From contig NZ_MRBS01000005.1 of the NCBI RefSeq assembly GCF_001922585.1, positions 188,182 to 252,181 on the forward strand: a stretch of DNA of 64,000 nt, given 5' to 3'. Positions 20,266 through 29,505 of this stretch are shown in pieces (positions within the stretch are counted from its first letter, which is position 1; each line of letters starts with the position of its first letter). Made by a program: the position numbers and the translations under genes. The notes beneath the pieces are model-generated. The model was given only the letters and a program-made list of their open reading frames with translations, ran no database searches and had not been told where the DNA came from. The DNA comes from Pantoea sp. 1.19 (GTDB lineage: Bacteria > Pseudomonadota > Gammaproteobacteria > Enterobacterales > Enterobacteriaceae).

Positions 20266-22404
20266 TTAAAACAGGGAGCGCAGATTTTTTACCGGCGTCA
20301 GCGTCTGATTAAAACACTTTTCATAATAGTGCTGAATGGCGGCCTGACGCAGCCTGTCGCGGCGCAGACGGACCAGCGCCAGTATGCTGTTAATGATCAG
20401 GCTCAGGGTCACCAGCGCCAGCAGCAGTGCGGTGCCGATATAGCGTCCCAGCGTCAGCGTATCAGGCGCGCTGTGAATAGCGATCTGTCGGGTGCCATTC
20501 GCGTCCACGCTCAGGCTGGTAATGATGCCGTTGGCGGCAAAAGGCGTGTGCAGCAGCTGCCCGGAGAGCCGCTGTAGCTCGCGCCACTGCTCCAGCGGAT
20601 TGAGATCATACAGCGACGTGGTCGGGGGCTGCTGGCTCACCAGCTGGCGTCCCTCATCGCTGTAAATCAAAAATCCCCCCGGCGGCGGGCTGTTCAGCGC
20701 TTCCGCGGCGCGGTGCGTTTCACGGTAGAAGAAGGCGGAGGTGGCCGTATTCACCAGGTTTTCCAGCGCCTCAGCGCTCACCGGACGCAGCAGGACGTTG
20801 GTACCGTTAAGCGCGCCGGAATCCGCCCGCTTCACCAGCGCCTCCCAGTCTTTGGCATTACCGAGGTTTACCAGCGCATTTTTCAGCCGTACGCAATCCT
20901 GACGATCGCTGCACAGCTCCTGGGCGCGCAGGACGATATCGGCAAAATCATCAAGCAGCGTCATCCCTGATTTCTGGATCGCGCTGGCCAGCTGCGGGTT
21001 AATCTTGGGATCGGTGCTGGAGGGCGGATGCAGCTGCGCGCGGGTGGTGGTCAGCAGCGCAGCGGCTTTATCGATCACATCCGACTGCGGGGCGGGCAGG
21101 GGCCGGGCGTTATTCCACCAGATAGCCGAACAGTCAAACGGCATAAAAGCGTACGCGCGATTATGTTGATAGCTGGCCGGGACGGAGCACATTCCCGTGC
21201 CCTGCACCGACAGCAGGTCGCCGACGCGCAGCGGCGTTTTTTCCAGTTCGTCCACGCTGGTCACTTCGACCCGATCGCTGCCTTTCAGCCACGCCGCGCT
21301 CAGCTTCAGCGGCATGCCCAGCGGAACCCAGACAATCAGTAGCACCAGCACCAACAGGGAGCCCAGCGCCAGCACCCGATTTTTCCGCCAGCGCTGAAGC
21401 GGAAAGTTACGTACTTCGTCCTGTAACGATAAAAAGCGCCCTTGCCGAACCACGTGGCGAGTGGGATAGATGTCGATCTCTGTTTGTTGCCCCAGATCGT
21501 GCCCGACCCACGGCTGCCAGTGGGCGGGGTAAATCAGATCCATGATGCCAAGTGAAACGGTATTCATCTGTCCCTGATTCGATTCACCGAAGAGCCCCCA
21601 GCGCTTGGGTGAGCCGCGTAAACAGTGAATATCACGCCGTGATTTTTCCCGCAGGGGGCGCCACAACGATGCCAGGCTGACCGCCAAAACCGCACTGCCG
21701 ATCAGCAGCAGCCACGGCATCAGCACCGCCGGTGCCAGCAGGGCACAGAAGAACAGCAGCAGCGCGGCGCAGGCGGCGAGCGCTTCGCGAGTGCCTTCCG
21801 GACGGCGCAGAGCCATCTCTTCTGGCGTCTCCCGGCGTACCCGCAGCAGATCCACATGCTCGCTCTCCTCCTGACGGATAGAGGCGCTGGGCGCGGCGGC
21901 ACGCGGCACGCCTGGCAGGGCCGCCTGTTCCTGGGCGTAGTTCACCAGGGAGTGGCCATTCAGCGAAATGACCAGCGGCATCGTTTGGGTACGGATAATT
22001 TCGACGTAATTTTCGTCGGTGATGTATTGCTCCCACTGCGGAGGCAAGTGGACTTCAATCTCATCAAGATAATAGCGCCACTTATGCGGCTCATCGGTCG
22101 ATAAACCGTAGCGAGTAATGGCACGGGTGACCGGATAGACGTGCTGACTTTGCGAGGTGAGCACCAGCTTTTCCGCGGGCTTACTGGCACCGCCGGGGAG
22201 CACCCCTGAGGAAGCGGTCGCCAGTGCCGTGACGTAGCGCTCCACCGCCTCGCGCTCTTCCGACGTCAGCTTACGCCAGGGTGGGCTGATAAACGGCAGG
22301 GGGCGGGACAGCGGTGGTCTCTGGCGCATGGCGTACCAGAACAGCGCGCCCGCCGCCAGTGAGACAGCGGCCAGGATCGCGAAGATCAGCGCAAGGGTCG
22401 TCAT
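20266..22404 (-). CDS. igaA: Inner-membrane Rcs repressor IgaA
   Basis: A 712-aa homologue of E. coli IgaA/YrfF (711 aa). It is an essential inner-membrane protein that restrains the Rcs phosphorelay by contacting RcsD. Hydrophobic segments appear at about 5-25, at 205-245 (two helices), at 340-360 and near 655-680. Between the last two lies a large periplasmic domain containing four conserved cysteines. The CDS starts 389 bp from the divergent nudE. Confidence 0.95.
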   Translation of the reverse strand: MTTLALIFAILAAVSLAAGALFWYAMRQRPPLSRPLPFISPPWRKLTSEEREAVERYVTALATASSGVLPGGASKPAEKLVLTSQSQHVYPVTRAITRYGLSTDEPHKWRYYLDEIEVHLPPQWEQYITDENYVEIIRTQTMPLVISLNGHSLVNYAQEQAALPGVPRAAAPSASIRQEESEHVDLLRVRRETPEEMALRRPEGTREALAACAALLLFFCALLAPAVLMPWLLLIGSAVLAVSLASLWRPLREKSRRDIHCLRGSPKRWGLFGESNQGQMNTVSLGIMDLIYPAHWQPWVGHDLGQQTEIDIYPTRHVVRQGRFLSLQDEVRNFPLQRWRKNRVLALGSLLVLVLLIVWVPLGMPLKLSAAWLKGSDRVEVTSVDELEKTPLRVGDLLSVQGTGMCSVPASYQHNRAYAFMPFDCSAIWWNNARPLPAPQSDVIDKAAALLTTTRAQLHPPSSTDPKINPQLASAIQKSGMTLLDDFADIVLRAQELCSDRQDCVRLKNALVNLGNAKDWEALVKRADSGALNGTNVLLRPVSAEALENLVNTATSAFFYRETHRAAEALNSPPPGGFLIYSDEGRQLVSQQPPTTSLYDLNPLEQWRELQRLSGQLLHTPFAANGIITSLSVDANGTRQIAIHSAPDTLTLGRYIGTALLLALVTLSLIINSILALVRLRRDRLRQAAIQHYYEKCFNQTLTPVKNLRSLF

Positions 22405-22793
22405 AGCCGGCTCATCCCGCGGGACCCTGCCCGACAGAGTGCCGCGTCGCGCGATCGCCGCGCAGGTTTCTCACCTTTGCGCAACCGCGAGGGCTGGGCC
22501 GTATTGCGTATATAGTCATAAATCGCGCACGGAATCAGTCAGTTAATTAATACAAGTAGCCTTGCCGGAATGATAGCGGCCTTTATTTTGCTTAAGTATC
22601 GGCATACTCTGAGTTTTTACCTAATCCTGAGCGGAGTTAAAACCCTTTTTTTTACTACGACGCAATTTGTTATAAGAAAAGGAATTAAAAGCGTGCAATG
22701 ATTGCATCCTGCGTGCCGCCATGCACAATGACCCATTCCGCCGCCGTTGTGATGACGGTGACCGCCTGTTGACGGCGCTAGCCTGGGGCCATT
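22405..22793. other. igaA-nudE divergent intergenic region
   Basis: This 389-bp AT-richer region must hold the divergent igaA and nudE promoters. It contains a 13-bp palindrome, TGCAAT-G-ATTGCA (22694-22706), about 90 bp before nudE. No gene is supported: short frames near 22698 lack a well-placed ribosome-binding site. Confidence 0.6.
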
Positions 22794-23357
22794 ATGACCA
22801 GACAATTACAAAAACCCACCATTCTTCATGTCGAAACGGTTGCCCGCTCGCGCCTGTTTGCTATTGAAGCGGTCGATTTAGCCTTCAGCAACGGTGCGCG
22901 TCGGGTATACGAGCGGATGCGGCCCTCCGGTCGCGAAGCGGTGATGATTGTGCCCATCGTTGACGATCACCTGCTGTTGATTCAGGAGTATGCCGTAGGG
23001 CTCGAAAGCTATGAGCTCGGCTTTCCCAAGGGGCTGATCGATCCGGGTGAAACGCCGCATCAGGCGGCCGATCGCGAACTGAAAGAGGAAGCGGGATTCG
23101 GCGCGACCCGGCTTCACACCCTCAGCAAGCTGACGCTGGCTCCCTCCTACTTTTCCAGCCAGATGCACATTGTGGTGGCGGAGGGGCTCTATCCGGAGAA
23201 GCTGGAGGGCGATGAACCTGAGCCTTTACCGGTAATGCGCTGGCCGCTGACCCATCTGATGGCGCTGCTGGCCGAACCCGACTTTCGCGAGGCCCGCTGC
23301 GTGAGTGCGTTGTTCCTGGTGCGCGAGTGGCTGCGCGAACAGGGGCGGCTGGCCTGA
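22794..23357 (+). CDS. nudE: ADP compounds hydrolase NudE
   Basis: Nudix hydrolase that splits ADP-ribose, NADH and diadenosine triphosphate, probably for housekeeping removal of these compounds. The product is 187 aa (186 in E. coli). The Nudix box is GLIDPGETPHQAADRELKEE plus AGFG, matching GX5EX7REUXEEXGU. The ribosome-binding site is weak (GGGG near 22785). It converges on mrcA. Confidence 0.95.
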   Translation: MTRQLQKPTILHVETVARSRLFAIEAVDLAFSNGARRVYERMRPSGREAVMIVPIVDDHLLLIQEYAVGLESYELGFPKGLIDPGETPHQAADRELKEEAGFGATRLHTLSKLTLAPSYFSSQMHIVVAEGLYPEKLEGDEPEPLPVMRWPLTHLMALLAEPDFREARCVSALFLVREWLREQGRLA

Positions 23358-23373
23358 GTTGCGAACGCGGGAG

Positions 23374-23406
23374 AAAAAAATGCCGGTGGCCTATGGCCAC
23401 CGGCAT
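23374..23406 (-). terminator. Rho-independent terminator of mrcA
   Basis: A perfect 12-bp stem, ATGCCGGTGGCC (23380-23391) with GGCCACCGGCAT (23395-23406), has a 3-nt loop. On the minus strand it is followed by seven U residues (A7 at 23374-23380), placing it after mrcA. On the plus strand there is no T-run for nudE. Confidence 0.88.
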
Positions 23407-23434
23407 CGGTTCTGTCGCTGAATGCTGACGTCCG

Positions 23435-25990
23435 TCAGAACAGCTCCTGAGACTCGCCGTTACTGATCACCGTGGTGCCCGCATCAGGTACGGAGTATTC
23501 CGTCGGCTGAGTGCCGTCGATGAAGAACTCCTGGCGTGTATTACCGCTGCCGTTAGAGAGCTTACCGGTGCTGCGATCGATGGTCACAGTGACGACGCCT
23601 TCCGGCGGCGTCAGCGGGGCCACCGGCACGCCCTCCAGCGCCGCTTTCATGTACTCATCCCACGCCGGCTGCGCACTCTTTGCGCCGCCCTCATAGCCAG
23701 AAATTTGGTTAGGGATGGCACCGGAGGCGGTAGTACGGCCGAGATTGCGTCGGTGATCGTCAAAGCCAATCCACACCGAGGTGACCACGCCGGGACCATA
23801 GCCCGAGAACCAGGCATCCTTGGAACTGTTAGTGGTGCCGGTCTTACCGCCAATATCGTTGCGGCCGAGTTCGCGGCCGGCCCGCCAGCCGGTTCCCATC
23901 CAACCCGGTTCGCCAAAGATATTGCTGTTCAGCGCGCTCTTAATCAGGAAGGAGAGCGGGGTATTGATCACGTGCGGCGCGTACTGCTGCTGCGCCTGCT
24001 GCTGCGCCTGAGCATTGCCGATCTGTTCCAGTTCCGGCTGTGGCAGCCCCGGTGCCGGTGCCTGTTGCGAAACCGCCACGTTTTCTACGCTCTCTTCGCC
24101 CAGCGCCACGGATTTCTGCGTCTGGCCGTAGATCACCGGCAGGTTACAGCTTTCACAGGCAATTTTTGGCCGCGCTTCGAACAGCGTGTTGCCCTGTTCG
24201 TCATCGATTTTGGCAATGAACCAGGGATCAATCAGGAATCCCCCGTTTGCCATCACCGCGTAGCCGCGCACCAGCTGCATCGGCGTAAAAGACGCGGAAC
24301 CCAGCGCCAGTGATTCCGTATGCACAATATTCTGCGCCGGGAAGCCAAAGCGCTGCAGATACTCTGCCGCGTAATCGACACCCATGGCGCGCATCGCCCG
24401 CACCATGACCACGTTCTTCGATTCCCCCAGCCCCTGCCGCAGGCGGATTGGACCGTCGTAGCGCGCCGGAGAGTTTTTCGGTCGCCAGTCGGATCCGGCA
24501 CCGGCATCCCAGCGCGAAATCGGCACATCGTTGAGGATTGAAGCCAGCGTCAGGCCGCGATCCATGGCGGCGGTATACAGGAACGGCTTAATGTTAGAAC
24601 CGACCTGGCGCAACGCCTGGGTGGCGCGGTTAAATTTGCTCTGGTTAAAATCGAAGCCGCCGACCAGCGCGCGGACGGCGCCGTTTTGCGGATCGAGGGA
24701 GACCAGCGCCGAGTTGACGTCCGGCACTTGCGCCAGCCACCAGGCATCGTCCACCTGGCGAACCCAAATTTGCTGGCCCGGCTGAAGCACCTGGCTGACG
24801 CTACGCGGCGTTGGTCCCTGTGCGGTATCAGATTGATAAGCCCGCGCCCAGCGTACGCCCGCCATCGTCAGGCTGACAGAGCTGCCATCACGCAGGGTAA
24901 CGGAAGCCTCATCGCTGTTTACCGTATTAACCGCTGCGGGTATCAGCGGGCCATACACCGGCAGAGCCCGCAGTGAGGCCACGATTTTATCGCGATCCCA
25001 GGCGCCTTCTCCGACTTTCCACAGCACGTTGGCCGGGCCACGGTAGCCGTGGCGCATATCGTAAGCGATAACATTATCCTGCACGGATTTCTGGGCGGCC
25101 AGCTGTAGCTTGCGGGTGATGGTGGTGGTCACCCGGTAGCCATCCTCATAGGCGTTTTTCCCGTAGCGCTTCACCATTTCCTGGCGCACCATCTCGGTCA
25201 GATAGGGAGCGGAAAAAGCGATTTCGGGAGCGTGATAGCGCGCATCCAGCGGCTCATTGCGTGCCTGGTCGTACTGCTCGCGAGTGATGTCACCCTGATC
25301 CAGCATTCGCGATAACACCACGTTGCGGCGCGCCAGCGCGCGATCCATGGAATAAAGTGGATTAAACGTCGACGGCGCTTTCGGCAGGCCGGCGATCATT
25401 GCCATTTCGCTCAGGCTCAGGTCCTTGACGTCTTTGCCAAAGTAGACGTGCGCGGCAGCGCCCACGCCATACGCGCGGTAGCCGAGGTAAATCTTATTCA
25501 GGTACAGCTCGAGAATCTCATCCTTGCTCAGCAGCTGCTCAATGCGCACCGCGAGGAAGGCCTCTTTGATTTTGCGAACCAGCGTTTTTTCCGGACTGAG
25601 AAAGAAGTTACGCGCCAGCTGCTGGGTAATGGTACTGGCACCCTGTGAGGCATGGCCGGACACCAGCGCGACGCTGGCGGCGCGGAAAATCCCCACCGGA
25701 TCCACGCCGTGATGCTCATAAAAGCGGCTGTCTTCGGTGGCAATAAACGCTTTGGTCAGCAGCGGCGGCATCTCATCCAACCGGAGTGGAATACGGCGCT
25801 TTTCGCCATACTGCGCGATCAGTTCGCCGTCTGCGCTGTAGACCTGCATGGGGGTTTGCAGCCGCACGTCTTTCAGCGTGGCGACATCGGGTAACTGCGG
25901 TTCGATGTATTTGTACAGGCCAAATACCAAACCGGCTCCAAGCAGAATGCAACAGACTGCAAGGATGAATAAATACTTTACGAACTTCAC
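23435..25990 (-). CDS. mrcA: Penicillin-binding protein 1A (MrcA)
   Basis: Bifunctional class A PBP that polymerises and cross-links peptidoglycan. The product is 851 aa (850 in E. coli), with a GTG start and an N-terminal membrane anchor (residues about 6-27). The transglycosylase domain shows EDSRFYEHHGVD and QGASTITQQLARN. The transpeptidase has SNIK within QVGSNIKPFLYTAAM and KTGTTNSSKDAWFSG. A glutamine-rich stretch, AQAQQQAQQQ, precedes the KTG region. It is divergent from hofM, as in E. coli. Confidence 0.98.
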   Translation of the reverse strand: MKFVKYLFILAVCCILLGAGLVFGLYKYIEPQLPDVATLKDVRLQTPMQVYSADGELIAQYGEKRRIPLRLDEMPPLLTKAFIATEDSRFYEHHGVDPVGIFRAASVALVSGHASQGASTITQQLARNFFLSPEKTLVRKIKEAFLAVRIEQLLSKDEILELYLNKIYLGYRAYGVGAAAHVYFGKDVKDLSLSEMAMIAGLPKAPSTFNPLYSMDRALARRNVVLSRMLDQGDITREQYDQARNEPLDARYHAPEIAFSAPYLTEMVRQEMVKRYGKNAYEDGYRVTTTITRKLQLAAQKSVQDNVIAYDMRHGYRGPANVLWKVGEGAWDRDKIVASLRALPVYGPLIPAAVNTVNSDEASVTLRDGSSVSLTMAGVRWARAYQSDTAQGPTPRSVSQVLQPGQQIWVRQVDDAWWLAQVPDVNSALVSLDPQNGAVRALVGGFDFNQSKFNRATQALRQVGSNIKPFLYTAAMDRGLTLASILNDVPISRWDAGAGSDWRPKNSPARYDGPIRLRQGLGESKNVVMVRAMRAMGVDYAAEYLQRFGFPAQNIVHTESLALGSASFTPMQLVRGYAVMANGGFLIDPWFIAKIDDEQGNTLFEARPKIACESCNLPVIYGQTQKSVALGEESVENVAVSQQAPAPGLPQPELEQIGNAQAQQQAQQQYAPHVINTPLSFLIKSALNSNIFGEPGWMGTGWRAGRELGRNDIGGKTGTTNSSKDAWFSGYGPGVVTSVWIGFDDHRRNLGRTTASGAIPNQISGYEGGAKSAQPAWDEYMKAALEGVPVAPLTPPEGVVTVTIDRSTGKLSNGSGNTRQEFFIDGTQPTEYSVPDAGTTVISNGESQELF

Positions 25991-26110
25991 CTGAGAATTC
26001 CCATTAAATGACCGTTGGGCAGTTTATAAACAACCGCGCGCTAGTATAAAGGCAACGTGGACGCTTTGATACGTCCGCTTGAACAATCTCATGCCAGGGA
26101 GAATGCGGAG

Positions 26111-26935
26111 ATGACTTATCACACATGGCAAGTGGGTATTGATATTCAAAATGGGCAATTGTGCGCACTTGCGGTATTGCGCCGCCGCCAGGGCTGGCAA
26201 TTACGCCACTGGTTTCGAACGCCGCTGCCTGACAGCATAGTGCAAAACGGACAGTTGCAGCGCTCACCGGCGCTGACCCACGCGCTGCGGATCTTGCGCC
26301 GGCGGCTGCCGCGCCGGCACAGTTTGCGCGTTGGCTATCCGCCGCACGCGGTACAGCAACACCGGCTGGCTGCACCGGGACCGGCCATCAGCGCGCGGGA
26401 TCGTAAACATTATCTGGCCGCCAGCGCGAGGCGATTATTCCCAATTGATCCCGCGGGATTAGCCATTGATGCGCGCGACGGTGCGGCGGAAAGCCTGGTG
26501 CTGACCGCTACCCGACGCGAGACGATAGACAGCTGGCTGAGCGGCCTGGCCGATGCCGAACTGGAGCCAGAGGTGCTGGAACTGACCCCCAATGCGCTGA
26601 GCGTCACGGCCGGTGCATTGGCGCTCCCCCAGGATCAGGCGGTGGTGTATGCGCTGGCCGATCACTGGCTGTGGCTGCGCCGTGCTGCCGAGGGCCCCGT
26701 ATGGGGCTGGGCCTCGCGCGATGACATCGCCGATGTTGAACGGTTGCGGCAGCAGATGCTGCCCGGGAGCGGACCGTTCTGGTTTAGCGCATCAACGCCG
26801 CAGCCGCAGCCTGCCGGAAGCCACCCACTGCAGCCGCTTCGCGCGGTGGCGCTGCAGCAGCCGCCGCTGCCTGACTACCCCGACGCTTTTACCCTGGCGC
26901 TGGGACTGGCCCTGCGCGTCGCCGATTCGCAGTGA
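26111..26935 (+). CDS. hofM: PilM-like DNA-utilisation protein HofM
   Basis: A 274-aa protein related to HofM/PilM, an actin-like cytoplasmic component of type IV pilus assembly (WQVGIDIQNGQLCALAV at the N-terminus). In E. coli the hofMNOPQ operon is needed for use of DNA as a nutrient; ComA-E is the Haemophilus equivalent. The start at 26111 is chosen because AGGGAG (26096-26101) lies nine bases upstream; an in-frame ATG-equivalent further up (26057) would add 18 residues with no match. It overlaps hofN by four bases. Confidence 0.85.
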   Translation: MTYHTWQVGIDIQNGQLCALAVLRRRQGWQLRHWFRTPLPDSIVQNGQLQRSPALTHALRILRRRLPRRHSLRVGYPPHAVQQHRLAAPGPAISARDRKHYLAASARRLFPIDPAGLAIDARDGAAESLVLTATRRETIDSWLSGLADAELEPEVLELTPNALSVTAGALALPQDQAVVYALADHWLWLRRAAEGPVWGWASRDDIADVERLRQQMLPGSGPFWFSASTPQPQPAGSHPLQPLRAVALQQPPLPDYPDAFTLALGLALRVADSQ

Positions 26936-27471
26936 CGCCGGTCAATTTTATGCCGTGGCGCCAGCAGCAGCGCCGGCAGGCCGTGCGTGCGGCCTTCATC
27001 TGGCTGCTGCCGCCGCTGCTGCTGCTGGTGATGCTGCTGCTGGTGGCGGCGATCCAGGATCGACAGCAGCAGCAGATGAATCGGGTCTGGCACCGCCAGT
27101 ATCAGCTGGCGACGGCAGAGTGGCAGGCGCGACTGCGTCAGATCGTTCAGCGGCAGGCGCGGCTCGTGGCATTGCAGGCCCGCTGGCGGCAGATGGTCAG
27201 CGCTCAGGACGCGTCCCGGGAGTGGTTTCGCCGGTTGGATATGCTGGCCGACAGCCTGCCGGATGATGGTTGGCTGACGCAGATCTCCTGGCAGCCACCG
27301 CGTCTCTTCCTGCGCGGCATCATCGTCAGCGAACGCAGCTTTGACGCCTGGCTGACCGCGCTGACGCAGGCGCCAACCTGGGCACAGGTGAGCGTCGTGC
27401 AGCGTCAGCGCGAGACCGACGGCGGGATGGCCTTTACGCTCGCGCTGACGCCGGCAGGTGACGATGAGTAG
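26932..27471 (+). CDS. hofN: PilN-like protein HofN
   Basis: A 179-aa inner-membrane protein (179 in E. coli). The N-terminal VNFMPWRQQQRR motif is typical of PilN-family proteins, which bind PilM through this segment. One transmembrane helix follows at about residues 22-43, then a Gln/Arg-rich coiled-coil-like region and a small C-terminal domain. The start is GTG at 26932, overlapping the hofM stop as GTGA. Confidence 0.85.
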   Translation: MTPVNFMPWRQQQRRQAVRAAFIWLLPPLLLLVMLLLVAAIQDRQQQQMNRVWHRQYQLATAEWQARLRQIVQRQARLVALQARWRQMVSAQDASREWFRRLDMLADSLPDDGWLTQISWQPPRLFLRGIIVSERSFDAWLTALTQAPTWAQVSVVQRQRETDGGMAFTLALTPAGDDE

Positions 27472-27928
27472 GGCACGGTATTTTCAGCGCAGCCTTCGTC
27501 CGCTGGCGCTGCTGCTGGTGGCGGCCTGCGCGTGGTGTTGGCAGGCCAGTACCGACTGGCTGCCGGCGTCTTTCGAGCCCGCGCTGGCGACGCGCTGGCA
27601 GGAGCAGCTGCATCAGCTGCAGGTAAAACCGCGGCTGCAGTCGCTGGATGCCGGGCTGCGCCTGTGGCGGCAACGGTTGGAAGATGCCCGCTCGGCGTCG
27701 GCACTGCGGGCGTGGCTGGTGGCACAGAGTGGCGCGGACCTCGAGCACTGGCAGGTGCAGCCGGACGGTGTCCAGACCGGCTTTTTGCTCAGTTGGCCAG
27801 CTCTGCTGCGCTTAACGAGGGCGCTGGCAACCTCAGCGCCGGGCTGGCGGCCGGTGGGATTTAGCGTGGAGCCACAGCCTGCAGGGCTGCGGTTCCGGCT
27901 GCAACTGGCGATAGCTGATGAAACGTAG
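27464..27928 (+). CDS. hofO: PilO-like protein HofO
   Basis: A 154-aa membrane protein (146 in E. coli) with one N-terminal transmembrane helix (about residues 12-30) and a periplasmic region. PilN and PilO form the inner-membrane platform of type IV pilus machines. ATG 27464 overlaps the hofN stop by eight bases and has AGGTG six bases upstream; a GTG two codons earlier is the alternative start. Confidence 0.8.
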   Translation: MSRARYFQRSLRPLALLLVAACAWCWQASTDWLPASFEPALATRWQEQLHQLQVKPRLQSLDAGLRLWRQRLEDARSASALRAWLVAQSGADLEHWQVQPDGVQTGFLLSWPALLRLTRALATSAPGWRPVGFSVEPQPAGLRFRLQLAIADET

Positions 27929-28328
27929 CGGGTGGCGTATAGCGTGGATAGCGATGGCGTGCGCGGCGGCGGCGTGGGGACGCGATCCATTTTATGCCCC
28001 GCCCGGTGCCCGTTGTGCGCTGCAGCAAGCCGCACCGGTGGGCTGGCGATTACTCGGGGTGACCCGACGCGGCGGTGAGGACATCGCCTGGTTTCACGCG
28101 GACTCCGGCCGCCTGATCGGGCTGGCCGGCGGTGCGCAGCTCGGCGATACGCCATGGCGTATCCACCGGATCAGCCTGCGAGGCGTATCATTGCAAGGCC
28201 TGCCGCCCTGCCAGCACGGGCAGCGTTGGCTGTCACTTCAGGGAGTGAGTGATGAAAAGGATGGTATGGATCGGGCTGACGATCGCCCTGCACGCCGCGG
28301 CGGCGCCGAAGATTTCACTGGTATTTGA
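27918..28328 (+). CDS. hofP: PilP-like protein HofP
   Basis: A 136-aa secreted protein (134 in E. coli). It has an N-terminal signal sequence (about 20 residues) followed by RDPF, the start of the mature PilP-like region. It overlaps hofO by 11 bases and hofQ by 77 bases. From memory the E. coli gene has a similar long overlap, so this is not read as a frameshift. The last 26 residues, encoded in the overlap, are charged and probably disordered. Confidence 0.78.
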   Translation: MKRSGWRIAWIAMACAAAAWGRDPFYAPPGARCALQQAAPVGWRLLGVTRRGGEDIAWFHADSGRLIGLAGGAQLGDTPWRIHRISLRGVSLQGLPPCQHGQRWLSLQGVSDEKDGMDRADDRPARRGGAEDFTGI

Positions 28329-29505
28329 TCGCGCACCGGTAAGCAGCATTTTACAGGCGCTGGCGCGGCATCAGGGGTTAAATCTGGTGATGGCACCCGG
28401 CGTAGAGGGGCAGCTATCGCTGAACCTGCATCAGGTTCCCTGGCCCCAGGCGCTGAGCGTGATCACCCGATTGAGCGGCGTGGTCAGTCAGCGAGAGGGG
28501 ACACTGCTGCTGGTTTTCCCCGCTGGCTGGCAGGCGGCGGAGCAACAAAGGCTGACCGCGCAGCGCGAGGCGGCGCAGGCGCGGATGCCGCTGATCAGCC
28601 GCCGCATCGCACTGCGCTGGGCCGACGCCGGCGCGGTGGCGGACAGCCTGCAGGCGGAGCGTGATAAGCTGCTGACGCCGCGCGGTAGCCTGACGCTGGA
28701 TGGCCGCACCAATTCGCTGCTGATCCGCGATACGCGTCGGGCCGTCGAGCGGGTGCAGCGTTGGGTGACTGACTTAGACGTGCCGGTACCGCAGGTTGAG
28801 CTGGCGGCGCATATGGTCACCATCAGCGCGGATCGGCTGCGTGAACTGGGGGTGAGCTGGGGCCTGGCCGATGGCGTTGGGCGCGTCCCCGGCGTCGGCG
28901 ATGCGGCGGTGAACCTGGCGGCGCGCCGGGCGGCCGGCGTGCTGGGCATGAACGTGGCGCGCATCGATTCGCGTCGGCTGGAAGTGCAGCTGAGCGCGCT
29001 GGAACGGCAGAATCAACTGGAGATTATCGCCAGCCCGCGGCTGTTTACCTCGCACCAGCAGCCGGCCAGCATCAAGCAGGGTACGGAGATACCCTACGAG
29101 GTTTCCAGCGGCAACAGTGGCGCGACCGCCATTGAATTTAAAGAGGCGGTATTAGGCATGGCGGTCACACCGGTGGTGCAGGCCGGCGATCGTATTTTGC
29201 TGAAGCTGCACATCAGTCAAAATATTCCCGGTCGCAGCCTGCGCGGTGAGGAGAGGGAGCTGTTGACCATTGATAAGCAGGAAATTGACACGCAGGTAGT
29301 GGTCCGCAACGGGGAAACGCTGGCGCTGGGCGGCATCTTTCAGCGTCAGCGAATGCGCGGAGACGAGCGGGTGCCGCTGCTCGGTGCGCTGCCGCTGGTT
29401 GGGCGGCTATTTCGCCACGACATGCATGAGGGAAAACGGCGGGAGTTGGTGATTTTTATTACCCCGCGGCTGATTGCCGATCGCCCTGTGAGCCCGCGCG
29501 CCTGA
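28252..29505 (+). CDS. hofQ: PilQ-like outer-membrane secretin HofQ
   Basis: A 417-aa secretin (412 in E. coli) expected to form the outer-membrane pore for DNA uptake. It has a short signal peptide, secretin N domains, and a C-terminal secretin domain with IIASPRLFTSHQQPASIKQG, a VPLLGALPLVGRLFR motif and a strand-rich C-terminus ending FITPRLIADR. ATG 28252 follows GGGAG (28241-28245) at good spacing; a GTG one codon upstream is less likely. Confidence 0.92.
   Translation: MKRMVWIGLTIALHAAAAPKISLVFDRAPVSSILQALARHQGLNLVMAPGVEGQLSLNLHQVPWPQALSVITRLSGVVSQREGTLLLVFPAGWQAAEQQRLTAQREAAQARMPLISRRIALRWADAGAVADSLQAERDKLLTPRGSLTLDGRTNSLLIRDTRRAVERVQRWVTDLDVPVPQVELAAHMVTISADRLRELGVSWGLADGVGRVPGVGDAAVNLAARRAAGVLGMNVARIDSRRLEVQLSALERQNQLEIIASPRLFTSHQQPASIKQGTEIPYEVSSGNSGATAIEFKEAVLGMAVTPVVQAGDRILLKLHISQNIPGRSLRGEERELLTIDKQEIDTQVVVRNGETLALGGIFQRQRMRGDERVPLLGALPLVGRLFRHDMHEGKRRELVIFITPRLIADRPVSPRA

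Noticed and set aside
22698..22772. 24-codon ORF upstream of nudE
   Set aside because: The nearest purine-rich site (22677-22683) is too far upstream and the frame overlaps a palindrome; insufficient support for a gene.
28249..28328. Possible frameshift joining hofP and hofQ
   Set aside because: Both proteins have their own expected starts and lengths, and a long hofP/hofQ overlap also occurs in E. coli as I recall it.
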